In this document: positions 24,001 to 36,000 of the stretch, piece after piece
Numbering within the stretch: the stretch's first letter is position 1
Layout of the letters: each line of letters begins with the position of its first letter
Source: Syngnathus acus
Lineage: Eukaryota; Chordata; Actinopteri; Syngnathiformes; Syngnathidae
Assembly: GCF_901709675.1 (NCBI RefSeq)
Contig: NC_051094.1
Coordinates: forward strand, 12,332,501 to 12,396,500
Direction of reading: 5' to 3'
Length of the DNA: 64,000 nucleotides
Program-made: the position numbers and the translations under genes
Notes under the pieces: generated by a model
The model's input: only the letters and a program-made list of their open reading frames with translations
Database searches by the model: none
Told to the model about the DNA's origin: nothing

Positions 24001-27000
24001 TTGGAGAAGATGCTGAGCTGTTAATGTCTCTTTATGACCCTGATCAGTCAGAATTTATCAGGTTGGCTCCTCTCCTCTTCTCTCTGAACTGTATCGTGAA
24101 ACGCCAAGGTTAATTTTGACCTAATGTGGATTGGTGGAGAAAGTGATTCCATCTAATGGTCTAAAATTTGTCAAAAACCGAGAGTGACTGTAATGTAAAA
24201 TTTGACTGGAATATAATATAATATAATCCATCCATACATTTTCTGTAGCGTTTGTCTCCACAGGGGTTGTGGGCGTGTTGGAGCCTATCCTAGCAGTCTC
24301 GGGCAATAGGCGGGGGACACCCTGAACAGGTTGCCAGCCAATCGCAGGGCACATAGAGACGAACAACCATTCACACTCACATCTAGGGGCAATTTGAGTT
24401 AGCAGGGTGCGGGTTCGATTCCACCTCCGGCCCTCCCTGTGTGGAGTTTGCATGTTCTCCCCGTTCCCGCGTGGGATTTCTCCGGGCACTCCGGTTTCTT
24501 CCCACATCCCAAAAACATGCTTGGTAGGCCGATTGAGCACTCCAAATTGTCCCTAGGTGCGAGTGCGAATGGTTGTTCGTCTCTGTGTGCCCTGCGATTG
24601 GCTGGCAACCGGCTCAGGGTGTCCCCCGCCTACTGTCCGATGACTGCTGGGATAGGCTCCAGCATGCCTGCGACCCCCGTGGGGACAAGCGGTATAGAAA
24701 ATGGATGGATAATATAACATACAATATAATATAATATTATAATATAACAATGGACATAGAAATGTTGGTTAATAATTTAAGACTTGAAACTGTTGCATCT
24801 TCAAGATTATAGATTCTTGCCACCTTGAAAAATTTAGTATCATCGCATGAATTGATAAAAGTCAACTTCCAAAATATCAGAAGATTATCAGTAGGATGTT
24901 TCATTTTTTCTAATGCAGTAAATATAAAAAATACTACAATACTTGTATGTACTAAACCCGCTTCACTTGATGCAAGGACAAGCAAATGAGATGTGTATAA
25001 ACGGGAATAAGGATTTCACAGGCCATAACCACGTAGATTGCAGCTTATTTGATGACCTTTCATACGAACTAAAGCGTTATGAAATAAATTTAGCAGATCT
25101 TTTTGCAATATGACTGTTGAGAAAATGGCTTTTTGTGACTCATGTCACTTTTTCACTGAAAGGAGACGTTTTTTTTTTTATCACAAATAAAAACAGTTCA
25201 CAGGTGTCCTAATAGAATTTCTATAGCACACTAAACAACCTCTTTTTAAAGCCCCCTTAAAAGCAGCCAGTTGTGACAAAGGGTGCTGATGGAAGTTCAG
25301 CATTCCGTTGCCATGATGACTAAGGGTAAAACTGTTTTAAGGCTGAATCTGAACTTTTGAAGAACAACACAAGTGTGAAAGGAATCATAGCCTCCAATAA
25401 AACACCAATAGTATATATTGTATTTCCACTCATAAAAATGGCACCTCATCACCAAGTTGCCAAATTACACACCAATTTGTTTGTGAATCTACTCCGCATA
25501 AAACACAGGCACATTAGCACTTGGGTTTGAACCGATTAGTCAACTTGTCAATGCGTTGACTACACCATAGCTTGTAGTTAAATAAATGCCACTCATATTT
25601 TGGGAATTAAAGGTTCTAGCCTACTATAAGGACGTACTGTATTTGCATCATATGTTTATGTGTTTTCATACAGTGAGAACTTCCTGGTGCGGTGGGGCAG
25701 TACGGGGATGCCTAAAGAAATTGAAAAACTCAACAACTTACCAGCACTCTTCACGGTAAACAAATCCCATCCTGGTATTACTATTACTATAGTTTCAAAC
25801 CAAAATAATGCAAAACCTAGTGAAAACTGACACGAAAGAGACTTTGCTACAGAATAGCTGCTTGTTTCCTGAAAGTTGAGCTGTCTGAGTTCTCATTCCT
25901 TGTAGTACATCTTTCATCTTTAAAATCATGACTTTAAAATATTTGCATACGTGTTTCAGCTACTATCGGGAATGCTGTTTAAGCACAATATTGAATTTTT
26001 ATTGAAGTATTTTATACCCTGACATCGCAAGAAGAGATTTATTTACAGCTTCTCAAAGGAAATCATGACTATCTTGACTTACAAAGTCATCCAAAACAAC
26101 ACACGCCGATGGAAGGGTTCCACTGTTGTTGCGTTCATCATTTAATATTACTTATCTGCACATAAGCTTCGCTGACATACTGTTTTCCACGAAATATACC
26201 CCGAGATCTGCATTATTTGACTTTTTGACATCCAGGAGCTTAGCAGAAGTGACCTGATGAGGCAGCGTCTCTACCTAGTGTGTCAGATCATCAGAGTTGG
26301 AAGCATGGAACTCAAAGAGGGGAAGAAACAAACAGGTGGACTAAGGAGACCATTTGGTGTGGCTGGTGAGGCTCATTTACATACAGTCTAATATTACTCT
26401 ATCTATCCAATTCACAAACCATTCAACAATGAAAATGGCATTTCTTTGTCTAGCAGTTTCTTTGGAATTGTACTGATGTGGAAAGTTAGGGAACCATGTG
26501 CTGAATTTAAATGGCAACACCTGTTTTATGACCTCGAAAATACAGAATGAAGGACGTCAGGAAATGAGTTGGACAACCATGTTTTTGCATTTGGCCTGAC
26601 AGTTAGTGGTGAAATGCATTCTTCATAGCAATTGGGATGAAACGACGGACATAAAACGTGTCTAACTCGGTAGACACATTATACATTTCTGCCAGGAAAA
26701 TAAAACACATTTATAAGTTATGAACAGTTTTATGAACCATCAGAATTTCGTTAAAAGGAGATTAGGAAAACTCTGTCTGGTGGAATATTTTGTCTGGATG
26801 CTTTTCCAAATTTGAGGAGAAAAACATGAATATGCATATCGAAGGAAAACAGGTGGAGCTGTGCATGAAGAAAAACCTCACAGAGAGGCCAAAAATGATG
26901 TCCTACTTTTAGCTCAAAGCGGCTTCCTCCTTATTAGTTCTGGTTTTGGTTCATTGATCAGTCCGTTTGTTTATTGCTTGTTGACAATGTGTATTATTAT

Positions 27001-30000
27001 CTCCTGCGTTTTTACAACTAACCAGACTTTAAAAGACTGCATAGAAAACTCTAAAATAAAGTAAGCATTAGCATTGTATTAGCAATCACACTCAGTCGCA
27101 GTTACTATACTTTTGGGAGAAAAAAAAACACATTTGGAAACCGCTGGATTATTCAAAACATTCTGTCTGATGGTTCCCATTGTCAAAAAGGAATCTACGT
27201 AAGGAATCTACGAGCTACTTAAGTGCATGAGAGAGAAAAAGGACTGTACGGGACGACCAATTTTCCTTTCATTGATCAGATAAAAAAAAAAAAATGTATG
27301 TAAGGATACGGGGTTACTCACCAATGGACAAGTTATTGGCTGTTAGAAAAAGGCAATTGTTTGTGTAGTCAACCATTAAACTGCAGCCAGCATGCATGCT
27401 GTCACTCGCAAGATTGTTTACTTATTCCTGCACCCTGGCTTCCTATTATAGGAAACTTCAATCATACTCCTCTCTCATCTACTAACTCCACACAGCATGT
27501 ATACTCTGAAACAAAAGGCAATGAAACTTGCCACAGAGCGAAAAATACAGTTTGGTTCTTCTTTCCCTCATTTGGGGAATCGAATCACAACTTGATAAAC
27601 CACGAGTCCATCAACAGCACACTGGTGTAAAAGCAGGTGACCAACATAAGAACTGTAACAGCTTGGTCTTACGATTTATAGAAAGCAGTGCAGGAGTGTT
27701 TTCATGTCACCGATTGTCTTTTTAAACACATATTTTAATAATGAATTTTATTTCTAAATATTTTTTTCTCAAGTGCTCCATGAATAAAATCTAGTTGAGT
27801 CATATAGACTGTTTGATGTTGAGTCAAAATGTATGTTAAGAGTGAACTATATGGCTTAAGATGTGTAAAACAGGAAGCCTTTGAGAGAAGATCTTAATTT
27901 AAGATGTCTGGTCTAATGCCACTCTACTTTGATCATATTACCACATACTACACAAGAATGTTAAACCGCGAGTGTACGGAATTCCACTAAGTATTTAAGC
28001 TGTTGATGTTTATAAACTATGCAAGGTATGGAATTGTTGGAAACATCTACAGACCACAGAATGTTGTTTTGTGCAGTACAGAACATTCCATTTTACGTGG
28101 TTACACTCGAAAACAGTATCTCAAATGCCGTACATTTTATGTAATTTCCTCACAGCTCAACACAGACTACCAAGGCATCGGGGGTGAGCAACTGCAAGAG
28201 AGTCAATTATGGTCAAGCCTTTGGCCAGTATTTGAAGTCGTTTTAGTGGCGCTGCACTGTATTTATTTCTTTATCTATGCTTTAGAATACGCACACCGAA
28301 AAATACAGAAACAAAATTAAGTCCGATAATGTGTATTCTTTTGAGCAGTTCACATCAGCAACATTGATCTTTGGTTTTGCGGCATCCAACTATAGTTGTG
28401 TGAGATGATCAAAAACTCGGGAAAAAATAATGTTTTTTTTTTTTTTTAAAAACCTAAAAAAAATATGTTAGTCAGCCAGTCGCCAATTCCTGCTCTGGCG
28501 TCTATAGTCCTAATGGCACTACTGGAAGAAATAATAACGTGCACTAATCAAAGAAAATTCTCAATGGGGTTTTTCATTGATCTAAAAATGTCTTTTGACA
28601 CAATTAACCACTCACTTGGTTACAAAGTTATCAGTAATAGGAAACAGTTTGTCCAAATAAGTCCCCATAATTCAAAATGCTCTTATATTACCTCTACTGT
28701 AACGCAATGGTCTCCGAACAATCCTTTTTACAAACTTTCCAAGTTTGCTAAGAAACTACCCCAAATCTGCCGTGCATGATTTGTGATGCGAACTGTCTCA
28801 GCATAAACGAGCAGACAGATCAGCGTTGTGCTTCTTGGGCTGTTATCCATCATTGGCTTTGTGCGTAACTCATTGTGACAGTTATGCTTTTTTTTCTCAG
28901 TAAATTAGACATCAGAATGGTTGGCTGTAAACGGCCCAAAAAGCCCACATAAAACCTGATGTATCCTCCACGGCGGCAAAGAAAGCTGTTGTGTGTGCAG
29001 CCGGAAGTTTCAATTCAACACACACATTTTGTCCTGTCACAGTTCTCATAGCTGCCGCCTAGATTTCTGATTATTGTTGCAAAAAGGTTAAGTATGCTAT
29101 GTATAATATTATTAGAGCATCTTGTACATTAAAAAAAGACACCAAACCTGATGCCTGTATGCTATGTATAATATTATTAGAGCATCTTGTACATTAAAAA
29201 AAAGACACCAAACCTGATGCCTAATCTCTGTAGACTCTAGCTTGTCATGTTACGCCTACACAAACACACTACTACTTCCATTCACAATTCTAACAGTGGC
29301 TGTCTTGCAATCATTAACATGATAAAAAAAAGTTTCCCTTGGATCATTGTTTGTGTCAAAAAATAAAAAATTAAGAAGAAAAAGAAAAACATCTGAATAC
29401 GATTTTTTGATGGGGGAAAATAATGAGATTTTCACCAACACTATTTTGAATGCCGCTAACAACCATGTGTGGTAGTCTTTCCATATTTTGTTGTTTTTTT
29501 GTGTTATACACAAGAAATTATTTGCATCCCACAAAGGCTACTGGGGGATGTCTTTAATGCTTTGGTTTCATTGCAGTGATGGATGTAACAGATATCGCTC
29601 ATGGCAAAACAGATGATGAGGACAAACAGCATTTCATCCCTTTTCAGCAGTGAGTCTTTTGATGTTGCTTTTTTTGTACCTTTGACCGGGTCAACTTTAT
29701 TAAAACGTCACATGTTGATGGAAATGTTCTGGAAAAGCTTTTGCCCTGCTCTGGTCACAATGTTTGATCAAACAAAGGCTAAATACAAAGAAGGAAAATG
29801 TCTCAACTTTTCACTGAGAGGTCTGAAATCCATCCATCCATCCATCCATCCATCCATCCATCCATCCATCCATCCATCCATCCATCCATCCATCCATCCA
29901 TCCATCCATCCATCCATCCATCCATCCATCCATCCATCCATCCATCCATCCATCCATCCATCCATCCATCCATCCATCCATCCATCCATCCGTTTTCTAA

Positions 30001-33000
30001 ATATTTTTTCAAACTACCTGGACTGCACTTATTTTTCCACTACACCTGATCTCATACGTATACTGTGTGTATACTGTAAAATCTTGTGTATAATGCCAAC
30101 AGGTGCCATATTAATACAACATTAGTGTAGGTAGAGTTCTTTTTAGCCTATTTAAGTATCGATTGAACTTGATTTCAGGACAATGTTGTGTTGTGTAAAT
30201 CGGGTAAACCATCTCTAGATATTTTACAACTGAGGCTTTTATGAAGAAAAAAAAAAACACTCAACAGTTCCATTAGCCTTTTGCTTTTCTTTTTGTTAAT
30301 TCATTTCATTAAGTGTTTTGTGTGCAATAATGAGGACATTTGCTCCTCAATGTCATTGGTTCATGCAACACAGAATGACACAGTCTTGTACGTGGCAGAG
30401 CTCTAATGCTACAAATTTCAGCTTTATTGCTGATGACAATAAAATCAAATATGAACACTGTTAACCTTGGATGATTGTTTTTGATTGCCCTTCTAAAGCC
30501 CGACCCATAATTGACGCAATGCATATTTGGAGTGACCTAACTTACTGCATTGAGGTAGTATTGTATTGTGATAGTTATGCTGTTTTTTTCCTGTCAGCGA
30601 ATAGAAAGCTATTTTGAAGCAAACCTTTACCACTGGATGCCTTATCCAGCATTGCCTTTGCTAAACTTTGCTCTCCATTTGTTTGTCAGCTATCAGATTT
30701 GTGGTTTTGTTACTCCTTTTTTCTTATTTCCACTTTCTGCACATTCTCAGGATAGCAATGGAGACCTACATCCGTCAGAGGCAGCTCATCATATCTCCCC
30801 TCATCCCATCTCGAGTCATAGGAGAGAATGAGCCACTCACTGCTGTTTTTAACAAAGTCATTGCCACGAGGGAGGTCAACCACAAAGGCCAGGGTAAAAT
30901 GAAGTGCTCACATAGGTTCTATCCCCTGTGATTTTAGAGTTTGTGCTAAATTCACATTTTGTAAAATAAATCATGTGTGAATGTCCACAGTATATGTTTT
31001 GGTGTCTGCCTCATTGATTTTCTTTTCATGTTTGCTGGCAGGCTTGTTTGTGACCCTCAAACTGCTCCCAGGGGATCTTGCACAGGTCAGGAAGGACTAT
31101 CCACATTTTTTGGACCGTAGCACAGCGATCGTCAGAAAAATGGGCTTCCCAGAAATCATCCTCCCAGGTGACTTGTCTTTGTTTGTTCTACATACTGTAG
31201 GGCCATGTTCATTCAAATTGCCTACAGAGCAGCAAGTAGGGTACATAAATTGTTGGCACATTTACCTGATCAACTATTCTCCTTCCTCCAGGTAACGTGA
31301 GGAATGATATTTATGTAACCTTGCTGCAAGGAGAATTTGACCGTGGTAAAAAGAAGACGCCCAAGAATGTGGAGGTCATACTGAGCGTGCATGATGATGA
31401 AGGCAATGCCATGGAGGTAATATTGGCCAGGGAAATATGTGCACTTTTTACTAATATGATTTACAATATTGAATACAATATTTATTGGTAATTGTCATTA
31501 ACCACGTACGATGACATATTCCACAGACTCTTTTGACCAATTAATTTTTATTCCTTTTAATTTGTTTTTATTTTGTTTGTCCCCCTAAATATATATATGT
31601 TGGCACTGCAAAACCTGATGAGTTGTTTCAATTCAAATGGTTTGAGGAAACCGATTGCAAAAATTCACATAAGCGAACAGAACTGTTTGATTAGCTTACA
31701 GGTAACTCATAATGTTTAAGTAACACAAGTGAAATCAACTTGGAATTAAAATGTTGCATTCAGCCCGATGTGTTTGAAATGAATCAACACAACTCTTCTG
31801 AATGAAGTATCTGTCTTTTTCACTCAATTTAAGCGTAAAGAAATATCTGATGGACGGATGGATGCAAATATCTGATCACCAAGAGACTCAGATGTTTATT
31901 GTTTCAGTAACACAAGTGATTTGAATTTAATTCAGTTAAATGAACTCAAACCAACTTGTCTGTATTAAGTACTTGTCTCCTTTACTCAAATGTTACCACT
32001 GGAGTCATAGCTACTTAGAACTACTTATTTCATCTAAGAAAAAAAAAGTATTTCCTTCATGCTTTTATGTTACATTGATATAACACACAAATACATCTTC
32101 AACTCTTTATTAAGTGGAATGCCGCACACTCACAAGTGAGACATTGCAGAAACAATGCAAACATCTGCACATGTTCGGACATAAGAATTAAAAAGCCACC
32201 AAAAAAAAAATCAAATATTGCAGGCATACTAAATAAACAAACAACCAAACACGAGCTCACTTTCAAGGCCTCCACTTTGGGGTTGTGCTGCTTTCTCCCA
32301 GAAACTCAAATGGAACTCAAATGCGGTTCATAGATTAGTGTGAACAGAACACAAACAAACAAACAAACAAGCAAGTTTGTGCAAGAGTTATGGCACATTA
32401 CAACCTGACACTCAAGGATGATTGAGACTTAGTGAGTTATAAATGGAATTCTTGCAGGCACCTCTCTTTCACTGAGCACTGCCACCAGAGCCACTGATTC
32501 CTCCTGGGTTGCATCCTCCTCCTGAAGAGAGAATGTGTGTGTCATTGTTAAAATAACCAAGTCCATAAAATGGGTAATAATGGAAGAGAAACACCACTGC
32601 CGCATTTTACATATGCATTATAAAAACAGGCAAGTTGGTAATTTTTAGACATACAAAGTTCTACTTTCATGTACTACAGTACCAATAATGATGTCCTTTT
32701 TAACATAATTGCTCTAAAGGCAGCAAGTCTCGGGTTAAGAATTTTAAATATTTTTTTCAGCATCTGAAATGCAAAACAAAATATTGCCTGTCTTAAATAG
32801 CGTAATGTGCGTGAACCTCTTTTTAAGTGCAGTATTTCAAACATTGGAGTCATTCTTGTTAACGTCCACTCATTTTAAAGTATTTTAAGTACATCGGATT
32901 GATTCATGTGGAATATATAAAGATGCCATTGTTTATTTCAACACATTGGGTTTATGAGTTATATGTACCTCTAGCATCAGTGCAAGTGACACTAGTTTGT

Positions 33001-36000
33001 ATGTACATGCAAAGCCTAAATGTTAATTCCAATTTTCATTTTATAGAAGGCCATATTTCCTGGGGCTGGTTATGATGGTATTACAGAGTACAAGTCTGTC
33101 ATATACTACCAAGTGAAGCAACCCTGTTGGAATGAAACAGTGAAGGTAGGTAAGCTTATGTCATGGTCCCACATGCAGCAATGAACATGACATCCCGTGG
33201 TTGAAATTAATTTGCGAAAAGGATTTAGTACAGCCCAGTGCAATGAAATCATTTTAAAGGAGAGATGCCGAGCCAGAATGCGGTGATAATATAACTGCAA
33301 ATACAATCATGTATTTTGCAAATGTAATCCCTCTGCTTTTGTCTGCTCTCTACAAGGTAACAATTCCCATTGAAGACGTGTGCCGCTGTCACCTGAGGGT
33401 GATGTTTCGACATAGATCCTCCCAGGACTGTGAGTCACTACGACTTGTTGTGTGACTGAGTTGTATGACAATCACCCACGCGTAATCCCTCCACCATGGT
33501 AAATACTGTAGAGCTCATCTTCTGCTCCTATGTATCCTTCAGCTAGGGACAAATCAGAAAAACCCTTTGGAATGGCATTTGTCCGCCTAATGAGAGGAGA
33601 TGGAACGACACTCAGGGACGGAAAACACGAACCCATCGTCTATAAGGTGGTCTCTAAAATTTGTACTTTCATCTAAAAGAAAGAGCACATCGATACACCT
33701 GCGTAAATAAATTGCATAGTCGGTGCACAACTGACAGTTTGTTGATTGATTGATTACGGAATGCTCCATGATAAGTTCTATGCAATTAAATATCCATTGA
33801 TTTGTTTGCCTCAAGACTCATTCCTTATTTTGTGAATTTCGTAGGTTGATGTGAAAAGGGCAGATGATGCAAAGGTTTATCTGACCTTGCCAGGGACCTG
33901 GGCTGAAGTGAAGGAGAAGGAGAAACAAACAGGGAAGCAGTTCCACCATTCAGGAACGATCCCTGTCACTAAGGACAGCTTTCAGATTTCCACACTTACT
34001 TGCTCCACGAAACTCACTCAGAACGGTATTTCTGTCTGTCTATGAATCAAAAGATTTGATTTTCACAAGTCATTTTGAAGGTGAAACTAGTCTTACATCG
34101 GAACGCTCCGCAACACACCACGCCGCATTGAATGAATTCATTTGAGATGTTGTGACTTCTATTCTGTGGACAGATTGAGATTTATTGCTGGTTTGATGTG
34201 ATTCAAGTTCAACAGCTGAACCTGATGTGTTCACAAATCTTTAGTTGATCTACTCGGCCTGTTGAACTGGCGGTCTAACCCAGATGATCTTGACCAGATA
34301 CTGCAGAGGCTAATGGAGGTGGAAGGCGGAGAGATTGTTAAAGTGGGTGCTCTGCGCTACTTATGTCACATTCACAATTTCATTCTAGCCATTTTAAGAT
34401 CATTTTTAACGAGATTTTTACAATGTGTGTTGGGGATTTTTATTTTTTTACTTACAGTTTCTCCAGGATACTCTTGATGCTCTGTTCAACATCATGATGG
34501 AGACTTCAGAAAAGGACACCTATGACACACTGGTGTTCAACGCCTTGGTTAGTATTTGAGCTGAAGTAGACATCTTTTACCTTTTGGCAAGGCTACACTT
34601 CATCATGATACATTTGCATTTTCTCCAGCCTTTTACGAGGTCTCTCTTTTTTTTCTAGGTTTTTATTATCACGCTGATTGGTGACATCAAATTCCAGCAC
34701 TTTAACCCAGTCCTTGAAACCTACATTAACAAGCACTTCAGTGCCACTTTGGCTTATATGTGAGTCCCTACCGCCTTGAATTGCTTGCAAAATGACGCCC
34801 GTGATTTGTGTGCTTCTCCACCTACCTTATAGTGTAATTTTCATAAGACCTTAAGTCAACCTGATTTGCATTTTCAGGAAGCTTACCAAGGTGCTCAACC
34901 ACTATGTGGGTCATGCGGAGGAGCCTGTCCTTACTGAGAATCTCTATGCGGCACTCAAGGCTCTCAAGTATTTGTTCAGGTTTATTGTCCAATCTCGGAT
35001 CCTCTACCTAAGGTATCTGAGAGGCACTCATACTCTCACTCCTACTTTGAATTTGGAAGATTACCTTGTAATATGATCCACCTTTGTAGGTTCTATGGAA
35101 ACAGTGAAGACGGGGATGCTTTCTTCAACTCAATTCGCTCTCTGTTCCTGTCTTTTAACACTCTCATGGACAGACCGCTTGACGAAGGAGTGAAAATAAA
35201 GGTTTGAGCTGTATTATTATTATTTTTTTACTACTTCCAAAAGCTATAGGTTCCAAACGTTGAAAATTATAGCCAATCAAAATGCACGGACGCTTTAGCA
35301 AATCAATAATCTGCAAAATAGTTCTATACACTACCTCCTGAATTTGTCAGTAAAATAATACAATGCTAAATGTATTCAACTTGTCGACACCCTGCACTAT
35401 GTATTTCCAGGGAGCAATATTGAAATATCTCCCCAGCATCATTAATGACATCCAGTCTGTGTTTGATCCTGTGGAGTTAAGGTAATTCTCTCGGGGGGCT
35501 GCACATCTTGTAATAATGCTTTTTGCATTGTGAATTATTTCTTCGATTTTTCTCAGAATCCTGTTGCTGCAAGGTTAACAAAACAATATGTGAACTGTAT
35601 TTTTCTGTGCCAATTACAACACAGACAGTGAAGTGCACTCTCCTTTTACAGCATTCTGCTCTCAAAGTTTATTGAGAGCATTCCCGACTCTCAGCTTGTG
35701 CGTCAAAAGCTAGGCTGTATGTGCAAAATGGTGGAGAGTGACCTTTTCATGCAGCCAGGTAGCCACATAATGACATTTTACACAAGGCATTGAAAACACA
35801 AATGATTGCCTTTGGCTCAGAATACTTTGTCACAGGCCCCACCGTGACTCGAAATGGAGCCTGTCATACTCTGACCACATCCCTCTGCTTTCTTTCCACA
35901 GATTGTCGAGATGTGCTTCTGCCACTTGTCAATGACCAGCTGAGTGGACAGCTGGATGATCACTCCAGTAAACCCGACTATGAGGCTTGTGTTCAACTGC

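Larger units (their letters stand above)
26366..29576 (+). other. dock5 intron 10 (3.2 kb) with retroelement debris
   Basis: The intron has only short frames. It contains a LINE reverse-transcriptase remnant and a 65-bp tandem duplication, both listed separately. A 270-nt open frame at 27361-27630 has no resemblance I recognise. Confidence 0.6.
17497..30893 (+). other. dock5: dock5 exons 1-12: SH3 domain and N-terminal helical region
   Basis: Exons: 17497-17539, 21324-21407, 21629-21669, 22883-22938, 23191-23287, 23421-23569, 23671-23806, 23904-24061, 25674-25755, 26236-26365, 29577-29649, 30751-30893. Exons 1-4 carry the SH3 fold ([39 protein letters not shown]), expected to be an ELMO-binding and autoinhibitory module. 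Exons 5-12 encode the conserved helical stretch ([39 protein letters not shown]). Exon 7 ends at a GC donor. Exon 8 is preceded by an unusually long T tract. Confidence 0.88.

Noticed and set aside
23660-24016. 118-codon frame overlapping dock5 exons 7 and 8
   Set aside because: It starts in the dock5 frame but reads through the intron and then in a wrong frame of exon 8; the family sequence requires splicing.
27361-27630. 90-codon Cys/Asn-rich frame in dock5 intron 10
   Set aside because: No recognisable domain and no partner exons; kept only as an unremarkable intronic frame.
29601-30125. 174-codon plus-strand frame and several minus-strand frames across the ATCC array
   Set aside because: They are translations of the tetranucleotide repeat (HPSI, MDGW). 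The only real coding part nearby is dock5 exon 11 at 29577-29649, in another frame.
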